Shown in pieces: positions 17,221 through 25,933 of a stretch of DNA of 64,000 bases (position 1 is its first letter; each line of letters opens with the position of its first letter). The DNA lies in NCBI GenBank assembly GCA_963663615.1, contig OY760517.1, positions 434,001 to 498,000 on the forward strand, read 5' to 3'. Origin of the DNA: G963663615 sp963663615 (GTDB lineage Bacteria; Bacteroidota; Ignavibacteria; Ignavibacteriales; Melioribacteraceae). The notes under the pieces were generated by a model that was given only the letters and a program-made list of their open reading frames with translations, made no database searches and was not told where the DNA came from. Made by a program: the position numbers and the translations under genes.

Positions 17221-18168
17221 ATGATGGCTGATAACAAGTTTATGATTGAAGAGATTAACAGATTAAAAAAAGAAAAGAATGCTGTTATATTGGCACATAA
17301 TTATGAAATACCGGAAATTCAGGACATTGCTGATTTTGTAGGCGATTCACTTGGTCTATCGCAGGTGGCTGGTAAAACCGAAGCTGATGTTATAGTTTTT
17401 TGCGGTGTTCATTTTATGGCTGAAACAGCATCAATTATTAGTCCTGATAAAAAAGTTTTGATACCAGACCTGGAGGCGGGCTGTTCGCTTGCTGCTTCAA
17501 TAAATGCTGAACAACTAAAAGCATGGAAGAAGGAAAATCCTGATGCCGTTGTTGTTTCTTACGTTAATACAACTGCCGAAACGAAAGCACTTTCCGACTA
17601 TTGCATAACTTCTTCGAATGCAGTAAAAGTTGTAAATGCAATTCCTGAAGACAAGCAGATTTTGTTTCTACCTGATAAATATCTTGGCTCGTATGCAAAG
17701 GCGGTTACCGGTAGGGATATAAAAATTTGGGATGGTGCTTGTCATGTTCATGCTAAAATTGGTGCTCTTGAATTAGCTGATGCCGAAAAGATGGTTCCTG
17801 ACGCTGAAATACTAATTCATCCTGAATGTGGATGTTCAACATCATGCATGCTTAAAAGTCTTGAGTATGGTGATAATTCAAACATTAGTATCTTCTCAAC
17901 TGAAGGAATGATTAATCACGTTGCCAAATCGGATTCAAAAAAATTCCTTATAGCAACGGAAGTTGGTATTCTTCACCGTATGAAAAAAGCACATCCTGAA
18001 AAGGAATTTTATCCAGCAAGCGAAAACTCGGTATGCGAATATATGAAGATGATTACTGTTGAAAAACTTTATGAAGCTTTAAGAGATGATAAATACGAAG
18101 TAAGGGTTCCAAGAGAAGTAGCCGAAAAAGCAAGAATTCCTATTGAGAGAATGCTTGAAATTGTTTAG
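17221..18168 (+). CDS. nadA: Quinolinate synthase
   Basis: A 315-residue [4Fe-4S] enzyme that condenses iminoaspartate with dihydroxyacetone phosphate to quinolinate, the second step of de novo NAD synthesis. Motifs: AHNYEIPEIQDIADFVGDSL at 25-44, Cys88 in DLEAGCSLA, Cys203/Cys205 in HPECGCSTSC and Cys272 in NSVCEYM. Three of these cysteines would hold the cluster. The size fits the short form. Two ATG codons stand in tandem at 17221 and 17224 after AAAGG, so the exact start is uncertain by one residue. No nadB or nadC is adjacent. Confidence 0.95.
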   Translation: MMADNKFMIEEINRLKKEKNAVILAHNYEIPEIQDIADFVGDSLGLSQVAGKTEADVIVFCGVHFMAETASIISPDKKVLIPDLEAGCSLAASINAEQLKAWKKENPDAVVVSYVNTTAETKALSDYCITSSNAVKVVNAIPEDKQILFLPDKYLGSYAKAVTGRDIKIWDGACHVHAKIGALELADAEKMVPDAEILIHPECGCSTSCMLKSLEYGDNSNISIFSTEGMINHVAKSDSKKFLIATEVGILHRMKKAHPEKEFYPASENSVCEYMKMITVEKLYEALRDDKYEVRVPREVAEKARIPIERMLEIV

Positions 18169-18231
18169 TGTTTCCAAAAATATTAAATATAAAACTAATT
18201 ATATAAATGTCCGTCTAACTTTTTAAAGCGG

Positions 18232-18582
18232 ATGAAGATGTTTGAAGTTGTAAAAAGATATTATAACAAAATAACCCAAAACAGGTGGCTGGAAATTATT
18301 ATTTGGGTTAGCGGACTAATATATCTGGCAAGTCTTAATCCCTATGAATGCGGACATTTTACTATTTGTCCATTTAATTACATTGGAGATGTTATAGGTT
18401 TGCATTTTTGTCCGGGCTGTGGGGTGGGTAATTCAATTACACATTTGTTTCATGGTAATATAAGTGAATCTTTTAATACTCACCCGCTTGGAATGTTTGC
18501 CTTGCTTGTAATATCTACAAGAATAATTAGTTTGCTTATGAGAAATATTAGGCAATTAAGAAAGGAGAATTGTTATGGCTAA
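18232..18582 (+). CDS. DUF2752 family membrane protein
   Basis: A 116-residue protein matching DUF2752 by its CPGCGVGNSITHLFHGN motif (residues about 63-79) and a preceding Cys-rich stretch, NPYECGHFTICPFNY. Two hydrophobic segments (about 20-38 and 88-108) predict an inner membrane protein. The CPGCG pair could bind metal, but no function is established for the family. Its 3' end overlaps the TM2 gene by 8 nt, and DUF2752 and TM2 genes are often paired, so the two are probably co-translated. Confidence 0.8.
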   Translation: MKMFEVVKRYYNKITQNRWLEIIIWVSGLIYLASLNPYECGHFTICPFNYIGDVIGLHFCPGCGVGNSITHLFHGNISESFNTHPLGMFALLVISTRIISLLMRNIRQLRKENCYG

Positions 18583-18928
18583 TGCACTTAATTTCATCCC
18601 GGAGCTTATTGGGCAGGAATTTCAATATGTTCAGGCAATAATGAATAATATGGGTGATGATGAAGCACAGCAGTTTGCTAACATTTACCGGGTACGAAGA
18701 AAAGACCCGCAAACAATATTGTTACTAACTTTGGTCGGATTCCTTGGTATTGCAGGGGTACAAAGGTTTATTGTTGATCAGATTGGACTGGGTATCCTGT
18801 ATGTTCTAACTGGTGGATTATGCTTCATTGGTACTATTGTGGACCTGGTTAATTATAAAAATATTGCCACTGATTACAATATGGTGCAGGCACGCGAAAT
18901 TGCTGCCATGGTAAATGCCAATAAATAA
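18575..18928 (+). CDS. TM2 domain protein
   Basis: A 117-residue protein. Residues about 45-95 form a TM2 domain: two hydrophobic helices joined by a short turn (LLLTLVGFLGIAGVQRFIV, GLGILYVLTGGLCFIGTIVDLVNY). An N-terminal soluble stretch rich in Asn/Gln precedes it. The domain is widespread with no defined biochemical role in bacteria. It overlaps the DUF2752 gene and starts from ATG at 18575 after AAAGGAG. Confidence 0.85.
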   Translation: MANALNFIPELIGQEFQYVQAIMNNMGDDEAQQFANIYRVRRKDPQTILLLTLVGFLGIAGVQRFIVDQIGLGILYVLTGGLCFIGTIVDLVNYKNIATDYNMVQAREIAAMVNANK

Positions 18929-19044
18929 GAATGCTGCTTTTAACTTTGGGCTTGTTTGGGAAGCATGATAATTTTATTTTAGCATTAGTGTGATCAGGTG
19001 TCATATTTGGAGCACTACGAAACAAATATGAAGGCAATAATATT

Positions 19045-20220
19045 ATGATCGGTTTTATTTCCGAAATAGTTGAACGGTTTGGAGCCAGGCTCCCGGGAAG
19101 TCTTGAAGAAAAAGCGGCACAATTACTTGTCTATAAAAAATTAAGACAGTTTTGTACCAAGGTGTATTCTCATGAATTTGAGAATGCACTTAATGCCAAA
19201 TTTAATTCACTTTTTGTTTTTGGACTTTTCTTTTTTATTTCGCTTGGGCTTTACTGGTATTCAATTACAGCCGCCATGGTTGTTGCTTTCCTCAATCTTT
19301 TTATGTTCTTGGGGCATTTTGTTTTTTATTGGGACTGGCTTGATATCTTTTACCAAAAAATCCCTTCATCCAATGTTATTGGTACACTCGATCCCAAAGA
19401 AGAAATTAAGTCAACAATTTTAATTTCGGCTCATATTGATAGCACCAAAGAGTTCTTTTGGTTCTACTGGTTAAAATCTCTGGGTATGATACTTTTTATA
19501 CTTGCCGGAATACTTTTGTTGCTTCTTCCTTTATTTTACCTCACTCTATATACATTCCCGAATAGTTTTAGCAAGAATATTAATTGGTCGTTCTATATTT
19601 GGACAGGCTTTGCTGTACTTTCCCCAGCCATGTTATCTTTCCTGAAGGTTTACAGCAGAAAAATATTTGCAGAAGGGTGCACAGATAATTTGTCGGGGCT
19701 TTCCATTGCAATTGAAGCTGTTAAGAATTTTGTTGAACCGGAAACAAGTAAAAGCAAGTTAAAAAATACTCGTCTGATGATTGCCAGTTTTGGTTCGGAA
19801 GAATCAGGATTAAAGGGTTCGCATGAATACCTTAAATCTTATGCCAACGAACTAAAAGAAGAAAACATTGTTGCAATTAACCTGGATACTATTGCTGATC
19901 CCAACGAAATAGCGATACTAAAAGGGGAATTAATGACACTTGCGTTTTTTAACAGAAAAGTTACTAAAAATGTAATGAAAGCTTTTGATGAAGCTGGTGT
20001 GGCTTACAAAAATAAATTTATGCCTGTTGGTGCAACCGATGCTACTTCATTTCAGCGATTTGGCATTCCTGTAGTTAGCATTACCGGTGTTTCAATGGAT
20101 AAACTTGATCCGGTTTACCATACCCGTCTCGATAATCTTGAAAACTTGAATAGTGCCGGCATGGAAGCTGTTTTGAAGGGGATAGTAAAGTTTATTGATA
20201 ACACTGATACACAGAATTAA
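19045..20220 (+). CDS. M28 family zinc peptidase with membrane helices inside the catalytic domain
   Basis: A 391-residue aminopeptidase-like protein. Likely zinc ligands and catalytic residues: His130 in SAHIDS, Asp214 in GCTDNLSG, Glu252-Glu253 in FGSEESG, an Asp in AINLDTIAD near 283 and a His in YHTRLDNLE near 368. Hydrophobic segments lie at about 54-97, before the domain, and at about 145-170 and 181-201, between His130 and Asp214. In typical M28 enzymes those two ligands are only about a dozen residues apart, so the catalytic domain appears to be split by a membrane insertion. The substrate is unknown. TAACTTTG at 18941-18948 could be a -7 promoter box, but no -33 box was found. Confidence 0.8.
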   Translation: MIGFISEIVERFGARLPGSLEEKAAQLLVYKKLRQFCTKVYSHEFENALNAKFNSLFVFGLFFFISLGLYWYSITAAMVVAFLNLFMFLGHFVFYWDWLDIFYQKIPSSNVIGTLDPKEEIKSTILISAHIDSTKEFFWFYWLKSLGMILFILAGILLLLLPLFYLTLYTFPNSFSKNINWSFYIWTGFAVLSPAMLSFLKVYSRKIFAEGCTDNLSGLSIAIEAVKNFVEPETSKSKLKNTRLMIASFGSEESGLKGSHEYLKSYANELKEENIVAINLDTIADPNEIAILKGELMTLAFFNRKVTKNVMKAFDEAGVAYKNKFMPVGATDATSFQRFGIPVVSITGVSMDKLDPVYHTRLDNLENLNSAGMEAVLKGIVKFIDNTDTQN

Positions 20221-20420
20221 AAAATCCTGATTGCCTTTGCTATTGTTTACCCAAAGTTAATATCTACAATTCCTGCTATAGAGGGATCACAATTTTAACC
20301 TAAAATAGTAATGTATAATTTCTTAAACATAAGTTAATAATATGGTAATAGTAACTTCATTTTGTGGTGTTAATTTACTGCCTTGTTTATTTGTTACTTA
20401 ATCCAGGGGAATTAACCTTT

Positions 20421-21755
20421 ATGTTTATGAAATCTACCACACTCAACAAAAAGACTTTAACGTCTTTCATTTTTGCTTTATTATTACTACTGGTTGTTAC
20501 AGCTTGTGATGACGATGATTCGACTGTTGAAAACACTACTGAACCAACTGCCAAAATAGCAGTCGTTTCTGATCCACATTATTTTTCTCCCGACTTATGC
20601 GATACTGCTTCGCCTGATTTTAAGGCATATCTTGCACAGGATAGAAAGCTTATTGCTGAAAGTGATGCAATTTTTGATGCTATTGTAAACAACATTATTA
20701 ATGAAAATGTTGACATTGTACTTATTCCGGGTGACCTTACAAAAGATGGTGCAAAAGTTTGCCATGAAGATTTTGCAACATATTTGGCTAAACTTGAAGC
20801 TGCCGGTGCAAAGGTATTTGTTGTTCCCGGTAACCATGATGTTAACAATGCACATGCAACTTCATACGCCAGTGGCAGTGTAAGTCCAATTGCTTCTGTT
20901 ACACCTGATGAGTTTTCTTTAATATATAACAATTACGGTTATAGTGAAGCAATTTACACGGATGTTAACTCATTGAGTTATGTTGCCGAACCGGTTGAAG
21001 GTTTGTGGATTATAGGTATGGATGCCTGCAAATACGAGGGGCACTCGGAAACAGGTGGTGAGTTTACTCCTGAAACTCTTCAGTGGATTTATTCTAAAAT
21101 TGAAGAAGGTACTTCAAAAGGCAAGGTACTTATCGGTATGATGCATCATGGTTTGGTTGAACATTATGGTATGCAGAAAACATTGTTTGATGAATACGTG
21201 GTTAATAACTGGGAGTCTGTTTCTGATGATTTTGCCAGTAAAGGTTTGAATATTGTTTTTACCGGACATTATCACGCCAATGATGTTGCCAAACGTATAA
21301 CTTCGGAAAGCTATATTTTAGATGTTGAAACCGGATCTGCAGTTACCTATCCTTGTCCCTACCGAATTATGGAGCTTGACGAGGAGAAAAATCTTACCAT
21401 AGAAACAAAACATGTGGCTCAAATAAATTATGATACAAAAGGAGAGTCCTTTCAGGATTATGCCTATTCCTTTATTCAGAATGGTTTGGGAATAATTGTA
21501 AAGTATATGTTGATGTATGATTACGGACTTTCAGAAAATGAAGCCGAAAGTTTATCACCTTTAATGACTGCTGCCATGATTGCTCATTATGCCGGTGATG
21601 AAGATCAATACAGAACAGCAGAGGTTCAGCTTCAGATTGACCAGGTTAAGCAATTGAATATTATGATGGGTACGGCTCTTGATAACCTTATGCACGATCC
21701 GGCACCAGCTGATAATAATGTTGTGATTAACCTTAATACGGGCGAAGCTAATTAA
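20421..21755 (+). CDS. Lipoprotein calcineurin-like metallophosphoesterase
   Basis: A secreted dimetal phosphoesterase anchored as a lipoprotein. The start at 20421 is chosen because AGGGGAA lies 9 nt upstream and it gives a clean signal peptide ending in the lipobox VTAC; an upstream in-frame ATG at 20364 lacks this. All metallophosphoesterase motifs are present in order: SDPHYF, IPGDLTKDG, VPGNHDV, MMHHG and TGHYH. Because the Cys is followed by a run of Asp (CDDDDS), sorting to the outer membrane or the surface is possible. The substrate (nucleotide, phospholipid or phosphoprotein) cannot be told. It is convergent with the response regulator at 21825. Confidence 0.85.
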   Translation: MFMKSTTLNKKTLTSFIFALLLLLVVTACDDDDSTVENTTEPTAKIAVVSDPHYFSPDLCDTASPDFKAYLAQDRKLIAESDAIFDAIVNNIINENVDIVLIPGDLTKDGAKVCHEDFATYLAKLEAAGAKVFVVPGNHDVNNAHATSYASGSVSPIASVTPDEFSLIYNNYGYSEAIYTDVNSLSYVAEPVEGLWIIGMDACKYEGHSETGGEFTPETLQWIYSKIEEGTSKGKVLIGMMHHGLVEHYGMQKTLFDEYVVNNWESVSDDFASKGLNIVFTGHYHANDVAKRITSESYILDVETGSAVTYPCPYRIMELDEEKNLTIETKHVAQINYDTKGESFQDYAYSFIQNGLGIIVKYMLMYDYGLSENEAESLSPLMTAAMIAHYAGDEDQYRTAEVQLQIDQVKQLNIMMGTALDNLMHDPAPADNNVVINLNTGEAN

Positions 21756-21777
21756 AACAAAGTTTATAGATTATTCT

Positions 21778-21810
21778 ATAACCTGCGGGGAGAATATCCT
21801 TGCAGGTTAT
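21778..21810. terminator. Bidirectional terminator between convergent genes
   Basis: A 9-bp stem (21778-21786 with 21802-21810, ATAACCTGC/GCAGGTTAT) with extra inner pairing across GGGGAGAATATCCTT. T-rich tails occur in both directions. It serves the phosphoesterase (plus) and the response regulator operon (minus). Confidence 0.75.
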
Positions 21811-21824
21811 TTATTAAATGATAT

Positions 21825-22517
21825 TTAATTACAGGTAAGTTTATAACCTTTGCCATGGATGTTTTTAATTGCAACGTTTTTATCCATTTTAAGATAGTTG
21901 CGAAGTTTGGCAATATAAACATCCATACTTCTTGATGTAAAATAATTATCATCGTTCCAAATCTTGTTTAATGCAACCGATCTTTCTACAACACTATTTT
22001 TATTTAGAATGAGTAGCTTAAGTAACTCGGCTTCCTTGTGGGTAAGTTTCATTTCCTCTTCTCCGTAAATTAGCTGGTTAGCTTCAGGACTAAACTGATA
22101 CTCACCAATTTTATATTTTTCAGCTTCCCTAATATTACCGTTGTTACCAATTCTACGCATAATTGCATTTATTCTAAGAAACAACTCTTCGGTACTAAAT
22201 GGTTTTGTAATGTAATCATCAGCACCAAGTTTTAATCCCTTTATCTTGTCTTCCTGCATCGATTTTGCCGTTAGAAAGATTATAGGGGTAATGGTATTTA
22301 TCTTCCTGATGTTTTTTGCGAGTGTAAAGCCATCAACCTTTGGAAGCATAACATCAAGAATAAAGAGATCGAATACTGAGTTTTCAGCTGCTGTTTCAGC
22401 TTTACTACCGTCTTCAGCAAGTAACACTTCAAATCCTTTAACTTCAAGAAATTCTTTAAGAATCATTCCAAGATTGAGATCATCCTCAACAAGTAGTATT
22501 TTTGCGAAAGTGCTCAT
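21825..22517 (-). CDS. OmpR/PhoB-type response regulator
   Basis: A 230-residue transcription factor. Receiver domain 1-120 with acidic pocket Glu11-Asp12-Asp13 and phospho-acceptor Asp55 in LFILDVMLP. A winged-helix DNA-binding domain (about 130-230) includes LTHKEAELLKLL and SRSMDVYIAKLRNYL. It overlaps the upstream histidine kinase gene by 4 nt, so the two form one translationally coupled two-component unit. Family members usually bind phased direct repeats. The TTAACA repeats at 24125-24161, upstream of both this operon and the divergent gene at 24227, are a good candidate site. Confidence 0.92.
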   Translation of the reverse strand: MSTFAKILLVEDDLNLGMILKEFLEVKGFEVLLAEDGSKAETAAENSVFDLFILDVMLPKVDGFTLAKNIRKINTITPIIFLTAKSMQEDKIKGLKLGADDYITKPFSTEELFLRINAIMRRIGNNGNIREAEKYKIGEYQFSPEANQLIYGEEEMKLTHKEAELLKLLILNKNSVVERSVALNKIWNDDNYFTSRSMDVYIAKLRNYLKMDKNVAIKNIHGKGYKLTCN

Positions 22518-24085
22518 TTAATACCCGGAAATATTATCGAAAATTTTGAACCCTTACCCGATGCAGTATCCAAGTCAATTTTACCATTATGGGCTTCAAC
22601 CATCTTTTTAACATAGTTTAAGCCCAATCCATGTCCTTTAACGTCATGCACATTACCGGTTGAAATGCGGTAAAACGATTCAAAAATTTTGTTTACTTCG
22701 TTTTTGGGAATACCCGGACCATCATCCTGAACGGTTAGTTTTATCCCCCCCTTGTAATCCTTGGAAGCAACTTTTATATGAGGGTTATCGCCAGAATATT
22801 TAACAGCATTATCAACAAGATTATGCAATACATTATAAAGGTGTATATCATTTCCGGTTATAAAATTTTCCGAGTTGGTCTGCACATCCAGTATGCCGCT
22901 TTTTTCAATAACAACAGGATAAAACTTCCCGGCTACATCATTGATAATATCGTTAATGTTAACTGGTTCAACAGCAAAGTTGTTTATACCTTTTTCAAGA
23001 GCAGCGGTGGTTAAAATTTGTTCGACCATATTTTTTAGACGAACATTTTCCTCTTTTATTATTTCGCCGTAACGTTTGGTTGTATTTACATCCTTATTTA
23101 ATGCGGGTTCGTTTAGTGCTTCGCAGGCAAGTGCTATTGTAGAAATAGGAGTTTTAAACTCATGAGTAATGTTATTGATTAAATCATTTTTAACTTCACT
23201 AATCTTTTTTTGCCTCAATAGCATTTTAACTGTACGGTAAAACATGGTTGAGATAAATAGTATTAAAAGTATGGAGATTACGAGGAGTAACGAAACTGAT
23301 TTTGCAATATAAAATGTTTTTTCGGGGAAACTTACCTGAAGATAATTTGTGGTTCCGAACAGCTCATCAGGGAAGAGTATTGTTTTAAAGATTTTTTCCT
23401 GCTCATCAGAGAGACTTTTTCCGTTAGCTGAGAAAACAACAGAATTGTTTGAATCATCAATAATGCTATACTCATAACTGGTTGTTATGCCGTATTTGTT
23501 CAGCCCTTCACCAAGCAACGAGTCAATAGGTAATAATTTTATATTTTTCCTGGCTACTTGTGGGTTATCGAGTGTAATAAGCTCATCAACTACTTCCTTT
23601 ACAATTTTTGATTTTTCCCTTATTAGCTTTTTCCTGATGGCGGGAGTTTGTTTTGTGCTGAAAATATAAGTTGAGTTATTACTGTATCCCTTGAAATTAA
23701 AAGTTGCCGTAGCGGTACCCGTAACGCTTGTATCTATAACTTCAATGTGCATATCAAGTCCGCCATTTTCCGAATTGTAATGAGTAATAACGTTAGTGTT
23801 ATTGCTGTCTTGCGTTATAAAGTGGATTGAATCGCCAGTAATTGTTTTTGTAAGAAATGAAATATCGTTTTCGGTGTTTGGGAGTAATTTATCAAAAACA
23901 ACAGAAGCTGTTTTATTTTTTTCCAGGTTACTTACCACCCATTCAAGAGCATTTGCAGCACTGGCATCAAATCTTTCATTTTCAAGTTTAATTACATTTA
24001 AAATCCAGTATATTTGAATTGCAATTAGTACAGTAACCGCAACTGATACTGTGGCAATAATTATTTTAATATTCTTTTCTTTCAT
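22514..24085 (-). CDS. Membrane sensor histidine kinase
   Basis: A 523-residue inner membrane sensor. TM1 at about 8-30, a periplasmic domain of about 225 residues without a recognised fold, TM2 at about 260-285, then HisKA with phospho-acceptor His308 (NNITHEFKTPIS) and HATPase_c with N box HNLVDNAVKYS, G1 DDGPGIP and G2 GHGLGLNYVKK. There is no obvious HAMP between TM2 and HisKA. It is co-translated with the response regulator downstream and divergent from the acidic secreted protein at 24227, the most likely regulon member. Envelope or surface stress sensing is plausible but inferred. Confidence 0.92.
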   Translation of the reverse strand: MKEKNIKIIIATVSVAVTVLIAIQIYWILNVIKLENERFDASAANALEWVVSNLEKNKTASVVFDKLLPNTENDISFLTKTITGDSIHFITQDSNNTNVITHYNSENGGLDMHIEVIDTSVTGTATATFNFKGYSNNSTYIFSTKQTPAIRKKLIREKSKIVKEVVDELITLDNPQVARKNIKLLPIDSLLGEGLNKYGITTSYEYSIIDDSNNSVVFSANGKSLSDEQEKIFKTILFPDELFGTTNYLQVSFPEKTFYIAKSVSLLLVISILLILFISTMFYRTVKMLLRQKKISEVKNDLINNITHEFKTPISTIALACEALNEPALNKDVNTTKRYGEIIKEENVRLKNMVEQILTTAALEKGINNFAVEPVNINDIINDVAGKFYPVVIEKSGILDVQTNSENFITGNDIHLYNVLHNLVDNAVKYSGDNPHIKVASKDYKGGIKLTVQDDGPGIPKNEVNKIFESFYRISTGNVHDVKGHGLGLNYVKKMVEAHNGKIDLDTASGKGSKFSIIFPGIK

Positions 24086-24124
24086 GACTTTAAAATAAGT
24101 TATCTCATCTTCATATTCATGAAT

Positions 24125-24161
24125 TTAACACTTTTTAACATTCATTAACAATTCATTAAGA
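24125..24161. promoter_or_regulatory. Phased TTAACA direct repeats, candidate response-regulator operator
   Basis: TTAACA occurs at 24125, 24135 and 24145, and TTAAGA at 24156, so four half-sites are phased at 10-11 bp, one helical turn. This is the arrangement bound by dimers of OmpR/PhoB-family regulators, and the half-site resembles the TT(A/T/C)ACA boxes of Bacillus PhoP. The array ends about 22 bp before the -7 box at 24183, the expected place for an activator at a promoter without a -33 element. Confidence 0.6.
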
Positions 24162-24182
24162 ACAATTAAAATTTTCACAATA

Positions 24183-24190
24183 TATCTTTG
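24183..24190 (+). promoter_or_regulatory. -7 promoter box of the acidic secreted protein gene
   Basis: TATCTTTG matches the Bacteroidota housekeeping consensus TAnnTTTG. It lies 36 nt before the start codon at 24227. No TTG occurs at the -33 position, consistent with dependence on an activator bound to the TTAACA repeats. Confidence 0.6.
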
Positions 24191-24226
24191 CATCAGAACT
24201 TAACCACATAATTAAAAGGAAATATT

Positions 24227-25120
24227 ATGAAAAATATTGTAAAATTCGCTCTAATTCTTTTTGTTGTATTTATCGCAGCAAGTTATAGCCATGCAGCTGC
24301 ACAGGCTGATAGTCTCAAGAATAAAATAGATTCAATTAAAAAAGCTGAGAAAGTTGTTATCTGGTCGGATGGCAAGGAAGTTGAATTCACCAACGGAGAA
24401 GCCGAAAAATTACTTAAGAAGCTTAAAAATAGCGATAAGTTCCTTGAAAAGTTTATGGATGATGAAAAGCTGAAGTGGATATTCAAAACGGATGATGGTG
24501 ATCATGATATAAAAATTGATATAAGCGGACTTGGAGAAGATATTAAGTTTCTGGAAGTGTTTGATGATGTAATGGTAATTGATATTGATGATAGTAGCGA
24601 GTATAAAAAGATTACTGTTAATGGTGAAGGTGATGATATGGTAGTAGAAGTAACTACCAAGGATGAAGATGGTAATGAGGTTGTTAAAGAGTATAAAGGT
24701 GAGGAAGCTGAGGAGTACTTAAAGAAACTGGAAGAGGAAAATGGATTAAAGCTTACTGATGAAAAAACTTTCCTTTATAACTTTGAATTTGATGTTAAAG
24801 GTAAAGGAGAAATGACTGTTAATGTTGATGTAAACAAGGATGATGATGAAGTAACTGTTACAATCGATGAAACAAAAAACGGAGAAACAACCACAAAGGT
24901 ACTTACCGGAAAAGATGCTGAAGAATGGCTTAAGGAGCATGAAAGCACTAATTTTATTTCGATAAGTAAAAGTGATTCAGCATTTTCAAAATCTGCAAAC
25001 GTTTTTATTCTTGATGGTGATGAAGAAATTAAGGCAAAGGTTTTTATTGAGAATGATTGTAAGGATTTGAAGAAGAAAGTAATAAAGGTGAAAACCAAAA
25101 AGGAATTTAAAAAGAAATAG
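24227..25120 (+). CDS. Secreted highly charged repeat protein of unknown function
   Basis: A 297-residue protein with a signal peptide (1-26, cut near AHAAAQ). The mature part is extremely rich in Asp, Glu and Lys and contains three copies of a motif. Each copy has a short beta pair around an Asp/Asn-Gly turn followed by a helix ending in AEkLLKKL, AEEYLKKLEE or AEEWLKEHE, near residues 42-67, 140-168 and 208-240. It ends in a Lys-rich tail. No family is recognised. The fold suggests a periplasmic or surface protein that could bind divalent cations, but that is a guess. It is divergent from the two-component operon, with the phased repeats between, so it is likely regulated by it. Confidence 0.75.
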   Translation: MKNIVKFALILFVVFIAASYSHAAAQADSLKNKIDSIKKAEKVVIWSDGKEVEFTNGEAEKLLKKLKNSDKFLEKFMDDEKLKWIFKTDDGDHDIKIDISGLGEDIKFLEVFDDVMVIDIDDSSEYKKITVNGEGDDMVVEVTTKDEDGNEVVKEYKGEEAEEYLKKLEEENGLKLTDEKTFLYNFEFDVKGKGEMTVNVDVNKDDDEVTVTIDETKNGETTTKVLTGKDAEEWLKEHESTNFISISKSDSAFSKSANVFILDGDEEIKAKVFIENDCKDLKKKVIKVKTKKEFKKK

Positions 25121-25136
25121 TTGAACGAAATACCGT

Positions 25137-25180
25137 AAGGCACCTCGTAACTTTGGGCATGGGTTAAAGGTGCCTTTTTT
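25137..25180 (+). terminator. Rho-independent terminator
   Basis: A 9-bp stem (25137-25145 with 25168-25176, AAGGCACCT/AGGTGCCTT) is followed by a T tract at 25175-25180. It lies just after the acidic secreted protein gene. Confidence 0.85.
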
Positions 25181-25215
25181 ATTATTACTGATTTCTAATT
25201 GTTGTGAAGAATTTG

Positions 25216-25614
25216 TTATTCTTGTTCTTCAAGCCACTTTAATGCTTCATCAGGTGTTTTAAACATTGCTATTTCAATTCCCATATCAGTATAGTGCCCG
25301 ATAACTTTTTTCATATTTTCTTTACCAAACGATTGAACAGGTAGGCATATCGCCCAATACTTCCATCCGCTTAACATAACTCGTTTTTGCCAGTTGCGTC
25401 TTATCCATTTTGAATCTTTTTCAGGCAAGGTAGAATTAAGTCTTTCATCAGAAAGCCATTTTGTACAATTGTGTTCAACAAATGCTTTTTCACCAACTAA
25501 CAATAATTCACGAAATTTTTCACCATGAACAAATTTGTGAATTTCATGGTGGATAATACCCTTTTCCTGATATAGATATAACGTGGCGTATTTGTTCTCG
25601 AATATCTTGTGCAT
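25216..25614 (-). CDS. Small STAS/SEC14-like (SpoIIAA-like) protein
   Basis: A 132-residue soluble protein without a signal peptide. It has the pattern of the SpoIIAA-like/STAS-SEC14 fold common in Bacteroidota: an N-terminal strand pair (YATLYLYQEKGIIHHEIH), a charged middle with conserved Trp residues (KWLSDER, WIRRNWQ), then a strand, WKYWAICLPV, and a C-terminal IEIAMFKTPDEALKWL helix. Members are often linked to lipid binding or to stress signalling, but no partner lies next to it. The family call is moderate. It is convergent with the gene at 24227 and divergent from DUF4301. Confidence 0.55.
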   Translation of the reverse strand: MHKIFENKYATLYLYQEKGIIHHEIHKFVHGEKFRELLLVGEKAFVEHNCTKWLSDERLNSTLPEKDSKWIRRNWQKRVMLSGWKYWAICLPVQSFGKENMKKVIGHYTDMGIEIAMFKTPDEALKWLEEQE

Positions 25615-25933
25615 ATCAATTCCTTTTGATTGCAGATATACTATTAACTATATAAAGCTGTGGTTGTGGTAGATATTTCCTAATGTTTCAAATTACAAAC
25701 TAAAACATAGTTAAAGATAACAAGAAAATAGCTATTAAATGTGTTAATTCAATTCTTTTGTTAAAAATATCAGCAATGTAAGCTAATAATGTGAAAGATA
25801 TAGACATTATACTTATTGAGTAAAAATAGAACAGTTTGCAGTAGCCTGTGCTGGTTAATCCATTATTAATAATTACCTGCTTTTCTAATGTCTTTTTCAG
25901 TTATTATTTGTACATTTCGTAAGCAAATAATTC
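25615..25933. other. Divergent promoter spacer
   Basis: A 319-nt A/T-rich spacer between divergent genes. No hairpin, RNA gene or full TTG/TAnnTTTG promoter pair was recognised. It must contain promoters for the genes on both sides. Confidence 0.5.

Noticed and set aside
20364..20420. Extra 19 N-terminal residues for the metallophosphoesterase
   Set aside because: The ATG at 20364 lacks a ribosome binding site, while 20421 has one and gives a proper lipoprotein signal peptide.
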